From Oculatella sp. LEGE 06141 (GTDB lineage Bacteria > Cyanobacteriota > Cyanobacteriia > Elainellales > Elainellaceae), in the NCBI RefSeq assembly GCF_015207605.1, contig NZ_JADEWO010000001.1:288893-352892 (forward strand): a DNA stretch of 64,000 nt. Direction: 5' to 3'. The position numbers and the translations under genes were made by a program. Numbering within the stretch: the first letter of the stretch is position 1; each line of letters starts with the position of its first letter. Below are positions 28,592-37,894 of this stretch, in pieces. The notes under the pieces were generated by a model that saw nothing but the letters and a program-made list of their open reading frames with translations, was not told where the DNA came from and did no database searches.

Positions 28592-29257
28592 TTACCTGGG
28601 CAGATGCCCGGATTTTCTGCGCCGCAGATGTGCCGCCCTGGGCAACGTGGGCTTACCCAGTTGCAACAGCGGTTCAACTTCATCGCGGGTCAGTTCGCGC
28701 CACTGTCCCGGTTCTAATCCGTTGAGATGGAGGTGGGCGATCGCCACTCGCACCAACCGCAGCGTTGGAAACCCGATCGCCGCTGTCATGCGGCGCACTT
28801 GCCGATTTTTGCCTTCCGTTAAGGTCAGTTCCAGCCATGCGGTGGGCACCGATTTGCGAAAGCGGATAGGCGGATCACGGGGCGGCAACGCTGGCTCCTG
28901 GTCGAGCCGTCGAACGATCGCCGGACGGGTGCAATACCGCTGAATGATGACACCGCGCCGCAGTTGCTCTAGTGCTGTGTCATCGGGAATTCGTTCCACC
29001 TGCACCCAATAGGTGCGGGAATGCTCAAACTTAGGATCGGACAAATAATGCTGCACCCGCCCGTTATTCGTTAGCAGCAATAAGCCTTCACTGTCTCGAT
29101 CCAATCGTCCCACTGGATATACGCCTGTTACCGGGATGTAGTCTTTGAGGGTTCGTCGGGTAGAGGAACCATCAGAAGCTGTCGAGGGCGATCGCTCATC
29201 GGTAAACTGCGTCAGCACATCATAGGGTTTGTAAAACAAAAGGTATTGATCAGGCAC
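28592..29257 (-). CDS. RsuA/RluE-family rRNA pseudouridine synthase
   Basis: 221 aa from GTG 29257 ([18 protein letters not shown]); the frame is open to a GTG at 29326, but those residues are not family-like. No S4 domain, as in RluE. The catalytic Asp lies in [17 protein letters not shown], and the later [20 protein letters not shown] is the conserved KNRQIRR-type motif. It isomerises a uridine in rRNA, probably 23S. It has an Arg/His-rich C-terminus. The exact target base is not readable. Confidence 0.9.
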   Translation of the reverse strand: MPDQYLLFYKPYDVLTQFTDERSPSTASDGSSTRRTLKDYIPVTGVYPVGRLDRDSEGLLLLTNNGRVQHYLSDPKFEHSRTYWVQVERIPDDTALEQLRRGVIIQRYCTRPAIVRRLDQEPALPPRDPPIRFRKSVPTAWLELTLTEGKNRQVRRMTAAIGFPTLRLVRVAIAHLHLNGLEPGQWRELTRDEVEPLLQLGKPTLPRAAHLRRRKSGHLPR

Positions 29258-29575
29258 AGCAAAAATAGAAATACATACGCTATGTGAACCGCTAAGTTTT
29301 AAGATATAGCCCCAATTCGTAACCACTTGAAACAGGCCACGGGGGTGATTGTCTGTTCCTTATTCCATCCTCAGACATAGCTGGCAGTGCCCACCCTACT
29401 TAAACCCCGTTGCCATGATCCAGCGAGCATTGATACCGCTTTTTCTCATTGCGCTCGATTCATTCATTTATGTAAAAACTTATTGCAACTCATTAAGAAA
29501 AGATTTAGCCAAATTGTCTATTCCCATGGCTGGGCTTTACTGTAGAACTTTAAGGGATCTCGCTGGGGTAACGTT

Positions 29576-29884
29576 ATGGACATCAAAAAATATCGCGTTG
29601 TTTGCACACTCTCCTTTGGAGACATTTATGGACAGATTATCGTCTGGCTCATTGTTATCTTCTTGAGTCTGGCTGCTGCTCTGGCGTTGATGGGAGCCAG
29701 TCGTCCGATTTATGCCCTGGCAACAGTTGGCTTAATTTTGGTACTATCCCTACCATTTTTGCTGTTTGCCTTCGTGACAACGCTGTTCAATCATATTGAA
29801 TTCTCCTCGGTTGATCCGGCAGCAGAACCCAGGGGAGCAACGTCATCAGTGACCAATCAGCGTCCCGCAGAAGCCGCAGGCTGA
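29576..29884 (+). CDS. small two-helix membrane protein
   Basis: 102 aa. Cytoplasmic N-end, then two transmembrane helices (about 20-42 and 45-70) and a polar, disordered tail. No named family recognised. The ATG at 29576 has only a weak ribosome site. A terminator follows at about 30002. Function unknown. Confidence 0.6.
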   Translation: MDIKKYRVVCTLSFGDIYGQIIVWLIVIFLSLAAALALMGASRPIYALATVGLILVLSLPFLLFAFVTTLFNHIEFSSVDPAAEPRGATSSVTNQRPAEAAG

Positions 29885-30001
29885 AATGGAATGGGGAATG
29901 ACATTGATCTACCAAAAACAATTTGCGACTCTTTAAATTGAGCTAAAACGGCTTTTGCTCCGGTTCGATCGCTGATTCTGAATCTCCATTTCTTAAAAAC
30001 T

Positions 30002-30027
30002 CCCCTGCCTTTTGGTGGGGCTTTTTT
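30002..30027 (+). terminator. Rho-independent terminator
   Basis: CCCCTGCC-TTTT-GGTGGGG hairpin followed by CTTTTTT. It lies 117 bp after the small membrane protein and before sdhA, on the plus strand. Confidence 0.7.
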
Positions 30028-30081
30028 ATTTGCGTCACGATAGATCTAGATACCTAAAAACGTTTCAAACACCGTTGAAGC

Positions 30082-31809
30082 ATGATTGAACACGACGTTG
30101 TCATTGTAGGTGGTGGACTGGCCGGGTCACGGGCTGCATTAGAAATTGTTCGTACGAACCCTCGTTTAAGTGTAGCTGTAGTGGCTAAAACCCACCCCAT
30201 TCGCTCTCACTCTGTAGCGGCCCAGGGTGGAATTGCAGCTACGTTGAAAAATGTGGATGATGCCGACCATTGGGAGGCTCATGCCTTTGACACAGTTAAA
30301 GGGTCAGACTATTTAGCCGACCAGGATGCGGTAGAAATTCTGACGCGCGAAGCGCCTGACGTGGTGATTGATCTAGAACACATGGGTGTGTTGTTCTCTC
30401 GCCTGCCGGATGGCCGCATTGCCCAACGGGCGTTTGGAGGGCACTCCCATCGCCGCACCTGCTACGCCGCCGATAAAACCGGGCACGCCATTCTGCACGA
30501 ACTGATCTCCAACCTGATGCGTCACGGGGTGACGATTTATGACGAGTGGTACGTGATGCGGCTGATTTTAGAAGAGGGACAGGCCAAAGGACTGGTCATG
30601 TTTCGCATCCTGGATAGTCAGGTTGAAGTAGTGCGAGCCAAAGCAATTATGTTTGCGACCGGCGGCTATGGACGCGTGTTTAACACGACATCCAACGACT
30701 ATGCCTCCACAGGGGATGGTTTGGCGATGACTGCCGTCGCCGGGTTGCCCCTGGAAGATATGGAATTTGTGCAGTTTCACCCCACGGGATTGTACCCAGT
30801 CGGGGTGTTGATTTCTGAGGCCGTTCGGGGTGAAGGCGCTTACCTGATCAACAGTGAGGGCGATCGCTTCATGGCTAACTATGCGCCGAGCCGCATGGAG
30901 TTAGCGCCTCGGGATATTACCTCTAGAGCCATTACCCGAGAAATTCGAGCTGGACGAGGTGCCCACACCGATGGCAGTGCTGGCGGCCCGTTTGTGTACC
31001 TCGATTTGCGCCACATGGGTCAGGAAAAGATCATGAGCCGGGTACCCTTCTGCTGGGAAGAAGCGCATCGTCTGGTGGGAATTGATGCCGTGCATGAACC
31101 AATCCCAATTCGGCCTACAGTGCATTACTCGATGGGTGGCATTCCAACCGACACCGATGGACGAGTGCGTAGCGGTGCCGATGGCTTTGTCGAGGGATTC
31201 TTTGCGGCAGGTGAAGCGGCCTGTGTTTCGGTGCATGGCGCAAACCGCCTGGGCAGCAACTCTTTATTAGAGTGCGTGGTATACGGTCGGCGAACGGGAG
31301 CGGCGATCGCTCGCTATGTCGAGTCTCGTAAACTGCCCGAAGTCAACGAACAGCACTACATTGCCCAGGCGCAGCAGCAAATTCAAACGTTGCTGGATCA
31401 ACCTGGAGACTATCGTATCGATCGCGTCCGACAAGCCTTCCAAGACTGTATGACCGAGCATTGCGGCGTTTTTCGCACCGAGGCAGTGATGAGAGCAGGT
31501 TTGGAGAAATTGCAGCAGTTGCAGCAACAAGCACAGCGAATTTATCTGGATGATAAACAATCGCTCTGGAACACTGAGATTATCGAAGCGCTAGAGCTGC
31601 AAAGCGTGATGATTGTCGGTGAACTGATTCTCACAGGTGCCCTTCAACGGCAGGAAAGCCGGGGTGCCCACTACCGAGAAGATTACCCCGATCGCAACGA
31701 CGAGCAATTTCTTAAGCACACCCTGTCCTACTACTCCTCTGCTGGCATCGACATTCGCTATCGTCCCGTCAGCATCACGCTGTTTCAGCCACAGGAACGG
31801 CGGTACTGA
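30082..31809 (+). CDS. sdhA: succinate dehydrogenase/fumarate reductase flavoprotein subunit
   Basis: FAD subunit oxidising succinate to fumarate and feeding the plastoquinone pool in thylakoid membranes. 575 aa. N-terminal dinucleotide motif GGGLAG (10-15). The FAD-linking His is H43 in SHSVAAQGG. Substrate-site residues appear in HRRTCYAADKTGHA, RPTVHYSMGGIPTD and GANRLGSNSLLECVVYGRR. No sdhB or sdhC is adjacent, which is usual in cyanobacteria, where sdhA and sdhB are often unlinked. Identification is firm; direction in vivo is presumed succinate oxidation. Confidence 0.93.
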   Translation: MIEHDVVIVGGGLAGSRAALEIVRTNPRLSVAVVAKTHPIRSHSVAAQGGIAATLKNVDDADHWEAHAFDTVKGSDYLADQDAVEILTREAPDVVIDLEHMGVLFSRLPDGRIAQRAFGGHSHRRTCYAADKTGHAILHELISNLMRHGVTIYDEWYVMRLILEEGQAKGLVMFRILDSQVEVVRAKAIMFATGGYGRVFNTTSNDYASTGDGLAMTAVAGLPLEDMEFVQFHPTGLYPVGVLISEAVRGEGAYLINSEGDRFMANYAPSRMELAPRDITSRAITREIRAGRGAHTDGSAGGPFVYLDLRHMGQEKIMSRVPFCWEEAHRLVGIDAVHEPIPIRPTVHYSMGGIPTDTDGRVRSGADGFVEGFFAAGEAACVSVHGANRLGSNSLLECVVYGRRTGAAIARYVESRKLPEVNEQHYIAQAQQQIQTLLDQPGDYRIDRVRQAFQDCMTEHCGVFRTEAVMRAGLEKLQQLQQQAQRIYLDDKQSLWNTEIIEALELQSVMIVGELILTGALQRQESRGAHYREDYPDRNDEQFLKHTLSYYSSAGIDIRYRPVSITLFQPQERRY

Positions 31810-32005
31810 AGAGGATTAATCTGTTTTGTGTAATATAAACAACGCATCTTGTAGGAGGAAAAATACGCTGAGTTAGTAAACGCACACGCTTACCGTGTTT
31901 TCACCAGTACCCATATCCCCCGAACCCGCAGTTTAAGCAATTGCTCGGTTAGGAATGTGTTTGAGCCAGGGCATATTTTACACATGGGACAAACCTGGTG
32001 AAAAC
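31810..32005. other. sdhA downstream region
   Basis: About 200 bp. A strong GTAGGAGGAA ribosome-site-like string near 31851 is not followed by a usable start codon. No gene called. Confidence 0.4.
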
Positions 32006-32155
32006 ATGGACGTTATTCTAACAGCGGTTATTTTTTTAACATCTTTCGTTTCGGGAGGAAATTTCTTTTCTCCCAATGATCAAGACTGGCAAGCCAAGAA
32101 TCCACCGTGCGACCCGACTATTCCAGCAGATTGCCAGAGTGCCTCATTGCTATAA
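32006..32155 (+). CDS. possible small secreted or membrane peptide
   Basis: 49 codons from ATG 32006. A short hydrophobic N-terminal segment (MDVILTAVIFLTSFVSG) is followed by a polar part with two Cys (PPCDPTIPADCQ). It could be a signal-anchored peptide. No family recognised, weak ribosome site; may be chance. Confidence 0.3.
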   Translation: MDVILTAVIFLTSFVSGGNFFSPNDQDWQAKNPPCDPTIPADCQSASLL

Positions 32156-32319
32156 GCAGGTTTGCCAAACTCACCTTTATGGTTTGAACCCTATGTAGCC
32201 CAACGTGCCAATGGCACTGAAAAGAGGACATCCAGCTAACCTGGCTTTTGTCAGTACTAAACCTTATTACCTGAATAGTTCATCAGAATCAGGCAAGTCA
32301 TCTTATTCACATTAAAAAA

Positions 32320-32348
32320 CCCGGCAAGTCCTAACTTGCCGGGTTTTT
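32320..32348. terminator. Rho-independent terminator, bidirectional form
   Basis: Stem CCCGGCAAGT (32320-32329) and ACTTGCCGGG (32334-32343), loop CCTA, followed by TTTTT and preceded by AAAAAA. A textbook hairpin able to stop transcription in either direction. It lies between the sdhA region and the sensor kinase gene. Confidence 0.9.
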
Positions 32349-32566
32349 CGCGTTTAATGGACGATGCGATCGCTGTGTACTCTAAAGAATGAGCAAGATT
32401 GGGTTGGCAACCCCTCAGAGTTTATTGGGCTGACAGAGTTAAACTATCTGAGTGTTAGGCTGGTATGCAGCCAGTTTATGCAGCCAGTTGAGTAACTGAT
32501 CTAAGATTTGGTTAATCTATAGGACAATACTACGCCAGGCGTTGTATTGCTAATTATGCCTTCGAG

Positions 32567-34264
32567 GTGAATTTGCAACGTCGATTTCGCCATTCGCAAC
32601 AAACGGCTAAACCGCAGGCCAATGCAACGTACGTTCAGCCTGTCAGCTTGCGTGTAAAGCTGTTAGTTGGATTTAGCATTGTTTTTAGTTTTGTCTTTGC
32701 CGGTGCGTTTTACTGGTTTTACACCTTTGCCACCGACAAGATCATGACTCAGCTTCGGTCAGACATGCAAGCGACCTTGGCTGGAGCAGTGCAGGGCGTG
32801 GACGTAGAAGAATTGTTAGCGCTGTATCGCAATGGCGATCGCAACGCTGCCGGGTTTTCTGACGATCCTCGCTACCAAAACCAGCTAGCCTGGTTCAAGA
32901 CGATACACAGCATTGAACCTCGGGTCTGGCTATACTCCTTTGTAATTAATGAATCGACCCGCAACCGTCGAGTAGGCGCAGCGGCAGTGGCACCGGGTGA
33001 GCTAGAAGTGGTCTACCTGGTTGATCTATGGTCACTGAGAAACCCAACCAAAGCCGCAAAGTTTCTGGAAGCGGAAGCACCAGGAACGCCAATCGTTCGG
33101 GTGTTTGAAGAGAACCGAGTCGTGGAGACTCCGTTGATTTATCGCGATCGCTGGGGAAAGTGGCTCTCGGCTTTTGCACCGCTGCACGACACCAATGGCA
33201 GAGTCGTCGCCGTTTTGGGATTAGATATTGAAGCAGACTACGTGTTTGAGGTGAGAGAAGCCATTCGCAATCGCGTCATCGTTGCGTTTGTCACCACCTA
33301 CGGCGTTTTGTTTGTTTTGATTTATTTCTTGTCGGGTGCCCTGACGCAGCAACTCACCGACTTGACAGAATCCGCCGCCCGCATTGGGGCTGGAGATTAC
33401 AACCTCAATTTGGCGCTTGTGAGCAAGAGCAAGTTTCCCGATGAGATGGATTTGCTGGCTCAAGTGTTTGAAGCGATGGTGGACGGCATTCGCACCCGAG
33501 AACGACTGATTCGGGAAGGAAAACGGGCTGAAGACGAAATGCGGCTGGCTTTACAGGAGGAAAGAGAGCTAAACGAACTAAAGTCGCGGTTTGTTTCAAT
33601 GGTCTCTCACGAGCTACGAACGCCCCTGACGGTGATCAAAACATCGCTAGAGTTGCTCGATCGCTACGGTGATGTCGCATCGGAAGACAAAAAACGCGAT
33701 TATTTCAAGCGTGGGCGATCGGCGGTTGAGAATATGACTCAGCTACTAGAGGATGTTCTGACCCTCAGCAAGGCAGACGCAGGCAAGTTGGAGTGTAAGC
33801 CGTCTGTCCTCAATTTGGAAATGTTTTGCGAGGAAGTCGTTGAAGAGGTTCAAATGGGGGGAGCCAGCCACAACATCGTTTTTAGCACGCAGGCCAATTG
33901 CGAAGATGCCTATCTCGATCGCACCTTGTTGCGCTGGATCTTGACAAATTTACTGTCCAATGCGGTTAAATACTCGCCGATTGGCAGCACCATTGAACTA
34001 AAACTAACCTGTTTAGATGACACGGCTATTTTTGAAGTGCGCGATCGCGGTATTGGTATTCCGTTAGATGACCAACCGCGCCTGTTTGAATTGTTTCACC
34101 GCGCCAGCAATGCTACAGCCATTCGAGGAACGGGGTTAGGGTTGGCGATTGTGAAGCAGTGTGTTGCCCTGCATCAGGGATATATCACCTTCACCAGTGA
34201 GGAAGGCATGGGCACGACCTTTAAAGTTGGCTTACCGCTTCGCCAAACCAGCTTAACGGCATGA
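32567..34264 (+). CDS. membrane sensor histidine kinase
   Basis: 565 aa, GTG start. Layout: transmembrane helix about 30-52; extracytoplasmic sensor domain about 53-220 (Cache-like in size, not further identified); second helix about 228-252; HAMP linker about 252-310; dimerisation domain with phospho-His H348 (VSHELRTPL); and an ATPase domain with N box (TNLLSNAVKYSP), DRGIGIP and GTGLGLAIVK. It senses an external signal and phosphorylates a response regulator that is not encoded nearby. A MITE-like element begins at its stop codon. Confidence 0.93.
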   Translation: MNLQRRFRHSQQTAKPQANATYVQPVSLRVKLLVGFSIVFSFVFAGAFYWFYTFATDKIMTQLRSDMQATLAGAVQGVDVEELLALYRNGDRNAAGFSDDPRYQNQLAWFKTIHSIEPRVWLYSFVINESTRNRRVGAAAVAPGELEVVYLVDLWSLRNPTKAAKFLEAEAPGTPIVRVFEENRVVETPLIYRDRWGKWLSAFAPLHDTNGRVVAVLGLDIEADYVFEVREAIRNRVIVAFVTTYGVLFVLIYFLSGALTQQLTDLTESAARIGAGDYNLNLALVSKSKFPDEMDLLAQVFEAMVDGIRTRERLIREGKRAEDEMRLALQEERELNELKSRFVSMVSHELRTPLTVIKTSLELLDRYGDVASEDKKRDYFKRGRSAVENMTQLLEDVLTLSKADAGKLECKPSVLNLEMFCEEVVEEVQMGGASHNIVFSTQANCEDAYLDRTLLRWILTNLLSNAVKYSPIGSTIELKLTCLDDTAIFEVRDRGIGIPLDDQPRLFELFHRASNATAIRGTGLGLAIVKQCVALHQGYITFTSEEGMGTTFKVGLPLRQTSLTA

Positions 34265-34413
34265 GTTAGAGGGTGTTTGAAAAGTATCTTTTACGTCTCG
34301 GTAGGGGCGAAGCATTCGAATCAGGATGGCTGGAACAACCGAGACATTGTCTACCGAATGCTTCGCCCCTACACCTATCGGGTAACTAATCAAACTTTTA
34401 AAACATCCTCTTA
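34265..34413. mobile_element. MITE-like element, copy 3 (best preserved)
   Basis: 149 bp filling the whole gap between the kinase and menE. Terminal inverted repeats: TTAGAGGGTGTTTGAAAAGT on the left, and on the right the reverse complement TAAGAGGATGTTTTAAAAGT. The inner perfect inverted repeat is GTAGGGGCGAAGCATTCG (34301-34318) against CGAATGCTTCGCCCCTAC (34355-34372). No coding capacity. The menE stop codon TAA is the first three bases of the right end. Confidence 0.75.
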
Positions 34414-35811
34414 GCGGTTTTGCTCTGCTTGCTGAAGTACCTGCATGGCGATCGCCCTCAACTGTGGCAGGTTAATTTTTCCCTGAGCATTGCGCGGCAG
34501 GCAATCGAGAGCAATCCAGTGCTTGGGCTGTTTATATTTGCTCAACTTTTCAGCGATCGCTGAGCGCAAATCGGATGGCAACACATGGGAGCCATCAGGG
34601 ACATACACCGCCACTACCGCTTCTCCCCAGGTGCGATCGGCAAGCCCCACCACGCACACATCCAGCACCAGACGAGTAGCACGAATCACAGCTTCCACCT
34701 CGGCGGGAAAGACATTCTCGCCGCCCGAAATAATGGTGGTGTTGCAGCGTCCAAGCACCGTTAAGTTACCGTTATCATCCAAAACACCCATATCCTCTGG
34801 CTGAAAGCGATCGCTCGGGGCAACGGTCACCGGGTAGTAGCCCAACATCAGGGACGTTGCCCGAATCGTGATGCGACCGGGACAGTTGGGCAACAGTAAC
34901 CGATGGCGGGTATCTTGAATCGTCACTTGAGCGTGGGGCAGCACCTGACCACAGCCCGTTTGCCCCTGCAAAAACGCTTCTGGCTTCAGTGTTGCAATTT
35001 GTGCGGCTGTTTCGGTCATGCCGTAGGTTGGTGCCAGCCGAATAGAATGCTGTCGTGCCCAATCCAATAACTCCGACCAGGCAGGCGCACCGCCCAACAT
35101 CACCGTTTGAAACTGAGCCAGCCACGTTCTCAGGTCTACTGACTGTAAAAGCCGCTGTAATTGGGTCGGCACCAGCGATAGAAAATACGAAGCAGGATCA
35201 AGTTCCGGCAACATTCCAGCTTCTATGGACTTAAACGGCACCACCGCCAGCCTGCCACCCGACAGTAACGAGCGGAGAAACTGCATCAAGCCACTGACGT
35301 GATACATCGGCAAGACGCAGCAAGAGTCAATTTGTTTAACTTGAAAATAAGACTGGAAGCCCTGCACGGCTGCCATCAAGGTTTCCAGGGTATGAATGGC
35401 GAAGCGAATCTGCCCAGACGAGCCTCCCGTTGGAATCATAATCCAGCCGCGAGCAGGAGGAGACGGCAGCGGCTTTGCGGCAACCTGCGCTGCGCCATCC
35501 GGGAGCCAGGGCGATCGCGCCCCCCAAATTAAATCAGGTTGTACGACATCCAGGACAGCTTGCCACTCCACACTACCCCAGGTGGGATTGCCTAAAAAAA
35601 CCGGACACCCGGCACAGCAGGCGGCGCTAAAACTGGCCAGAAACGTTAGCGGCTCGGGTTCAACCAGCAACAGCGTTGGCAACGATCTGGCAGTCGCTCG
35701 GTTGAGTTCCTGCAACCGCTGCGCCGCCAGTTCTGCAAATTGACGGCTATCATGCCCGACGAGCCAATTTTCATTGGCACGCTGCCAAACCTGGCTTAAA
35801 GGCTCTGCCAT
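34411..35811 (-). CDS. menE: 2-succinylbenzoate-CoA ligase MenE
   Basis: Activates o-succinylbenzoate to its CoA thioester in phylloquinone synthesis. 466 aa, ANL (AMP-forming) superfamily. The phosphate loop is MIPTGGSSGQ, followed by LPMYHVSGLMQ, APTYGMTETAAQ and the late GRCNTTIISGGENVFPAEVE; the C-terminal Lys motif is PRNAQGKINL. The start overlaps the end of menC by 16 bp, so menC-menE is one operon. Its stop codon lies in a MITE end. Confidence 0.93.
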   Translation of the reverse strand: MAEPLSQVWQRANENWLVGHDSRQFAELAAQRLQELNRATARSLPTLLLVEPEPLTFLASFSAACCAGCPVFLGNPTWGSVEWQAVLDVVQPDLIWGARSPWLPDGAAQVAAKPLPSPPARGWIMIPTGGSSGQIRFAIHTLETLMAAVQGFQSYFQVKQIDSCCVLPMYHVSGLMQFLRSLLSGGRLAVVPFKSIEAGMLPELDPASYFLSLVPTQLQRLLQSVDLRTWLAQFQTVMLGGAPAWSELLDWARQHSIRLAPTYGMTETAAQIATLKPEAFLQGQTGCGQVLPHAQVTIQDTRHRLLLPNCPGRITIRATSLMLGYYPVTVAPSDRFQPEDMGVLDDNGNLTVLGRCNTTIISGGENVFPAEVEAVIRATRLVLDVCVVGLADRTWGEAVVAVYVPDGSHVLPSDLRSAIAEKLSKYKQPKHWIALDCLPRNAQGKINLPQLRAIAMQVLQQAEQNR

Positions 35812-36782
35812 AGCTGCTCGAAGTTTGTCTGGTTCAGGGCGGAGTCGGCAAACCAGTGCCTGACACCAAACCCAATCGCTCTGGACGATCGCGAAATGGA
35901 TGGAATCAGCCGAGTTTTGATGAAATGCTGCGCGATCGCCGTCTCAAACACAGATGACCACACAATGTCCGGGTTTGCCGTTTGACAAAACTGCTGCAAC
36001 CGCACCGGAGAGCCAGCGATCGCGGCTTTGACAATAACCATTCCTCGCCAGCCTTGCTCGTAACACGCTTCTAGCTGGTCAATTGTCGCAACCGATTCAT
36101 CTAACGCGATCGCGGTTTCATACTGGTCGTTCAGTTTTAGCATCACCTCAAACTGGTCGGGCGGTAGCGGCTGCTCGATAAATTCGACCCGTGCCTCAGG
36201 TATGGTCGCCGTATTCAAGGCATCACAGGCTTGCAGCCATTGACAGGCTTCGTTCCAGTTCAACCCGCCGTTGGCATCCAACCGCACGTTCGCACCGGCC
36301 GGCAATGCATACAGGAGTTGTTCTACCTGCTGAAGTTCTTGCTTGAGCGAAGCAACGCCAACCTTGAGCTTAAAGGTGCGATCGCCCTGCTCCCAAAAGG
36401 GTTGCCACGATTGCAACGCCGCCGCACCCGTTGGCAAGAGGTGGCTATAGGAAAGCGGAGCCTCTAGCGGTTCTGGTTTGGGGCAAGTAAGCAACTGCCA
36501 TGCCGACCCAAAACCAAACTGACAGGCAGGCAACGCGGCAGGAATTGCGGTCAGGGTAGAGGCATCAATTTCACCCGGCAACTGACGGCAAAAGCGCAAT
36601 GCGTCTCGAATGCTTTCACTACCAAATAATTTGATGGGAGCAATTTCACCCAAGCCAATGTGACCCTGCTCATCGGTCAGTTTGAGAATGATGCCTTCGC
36701 GGATATTCCAAAGACCATGACTCGTTCGCAGCGGTTGCCGAAACGAGCGACGGTAATAGCGAAACTCAAACCCATACCGCAT
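35796..36782 (-). CDS. menC: o-succinylbenzoate synthase MenC
   Basis: Enolase-superfamily dehydratase making o-succinylbenzoate from SHCHC in phylloquinone synthesis. 328 aa from ATG 36782 (MRYGFEFRYYRRSF); the frame is open to 36863, but the extra residues are not family-like. The barrel shows catalytic Lys in TFKLKVG, metal ligands in VRLDANGG, FIEQPL and IALDES, and the second Lys in GMVIVKAAIAG. It is the upstream partner of menE. Confidence 0.92.
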   Translation of the reverse strand: MRYGFEFRYYRRSFRQPLRTSHGLWNIREGIILKLTDEQGHIGLGEIAPIKLFGSESIRDALRFCRQLPGEIDASTLTAIPAALPACQFGFGSAWQLLTCPKPEPLEAPLSYSHLLPTGAAALQSWQPFWEQGDRTFKLKVGVASLKQELQQVEQLLYALPAGANVRLDANGGLNWNEACQWLQACDALNTATIPEARVEFIEQPLPPDQFEVMLKLNDQYETAIALDESVATIDQLEACYEQGWRGMVIVKAAIAGSPVRLQQFCQTANPDIVWSSVFETAIAQHFIKTRLIPSISRSSRAIGFGVRHWFADSALNQTNFEQLWQSL

Positions 36783-37019
36783 CAGCAGGACTGTCACCCA
36801 ACTCGTGCGCCGAAACCATAGCGCTGGTTGCAGACAAGGGCACTCTTCGCCCTTGCCCTTCATCCAGCCGTAAGATGAGAAGATTTTACGCCTTCGGCCT
36901 GGTTTGATCCGCTTTAGAGTTTTTTGTCCCTGGGGGCATTCACCTCAAAGGGCAACTCAGGCAAACAAACCGCGTTCCAGAAGTTTCAATCTCTCGTTCA
37001 ACCTGCATCAACCCAATCT

Positions 37020-37658
37020 CTACGCCGGGTTGGCCTTGGCTTTTGCCTTGGCTCTGGCTGCACTCTTCTTCAGTGCATCCAGGCGAGATTCGTACTTCTT
37101 CCGCTGCCGTTTCTTCGGCGTTTGCTCAATTAGCACCTTGAGCGCACTGCCCAAACTTTTGTAGGCATTGGGCAAACTGTAGCCAAATCGGGTTGCCAGG
37201 GCGATCGCTTTTTCGTCTGCATCAAACGCTTCGCGCAGCACCTTTTCGCCGCTGTTGCGCTGGTATAAGCGAAAACCAGATACACCGCAAAGCGCCAGCG
37301 CTAAGAACAGCAGCAAGCCGTCTTGTACCCACAGTTCCCCAACCGCACCACCCAGGCCAATAGCCAACGCGGCCATTTCCCATCCGTCTCTGGGAATGGT
37401 GTCATTTTGAATTCGAGCCACTTCATGCCAAAATAGCAAGTTCCGCTGGTCGAGAGCCAGATTATCCCACTTCATCAGATCCACTTGAATTTCGACCTGA
37501 TCTCTGCCAATTTCTTCGGAGACAACCAGAGGTGGATTCACAGCCGTAGAGGCTTCAACGGTGACCCAGCTTTTTAATTCAGGAGGCAACAAGCCTTTCA
37601 GCCGCCGCAATTCACCAATGTCAGCTCTGGCAGTAGAAGTTGCGTATGATGAGGTCAT
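37020..37658 (-). CDS. DUF3318 domain protein
   Basis: 212 aa with a pair of hydrophobic segments about 97-130 and a strongly basic C-terminus (KKSAARAKAKAKANPA). The N-terminal block IGELRRLKGLLPPELKSW and LLFWHEVARIQND match DUF3318, a family limited mostly to cyanobacteria. Function unknown; membrane-associated. Single gene. Confidence 0.85.
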   Translation of the reverse strand: MTSSYATSTARADIGELRRLKGLLPPELKSWVTVEASTAVNPPLVVSEEIGRDQVEIQVDLMKWDNLALDQRNLLFWHEVARIQNDTIPRDGWEMAALAIGLGGAVGELWVQDGLLLFLALALCGVSGFRLYQRNSGEKVLREAFDADEKAIALATRFGYSLPNAYKSLGSALKVLIEQTPKKRQRKKYESRLDALKKSAARAKAKAKANPA

Positions 37659-37894
37659 GAATTCAGCCCTAAGGAAACTCAGATTGAATTGAAGTGCTTT
37701 AAGGAGTATAACGAGGTTTTGCGATAGCGAATGGTCTAAACCGTTGCCGATCGCAAATGTTTAACGTAGAGATACTCAAGCACCTCATTATTTAAATATT
37801 AGCTTCTGCGGTTTACATCCGTGCAGCAGTTGCAGACGATCGGTTCACAATCATCCCAGTGACATAGCGCCACATCGCTGCCAGCCGCCGCACA

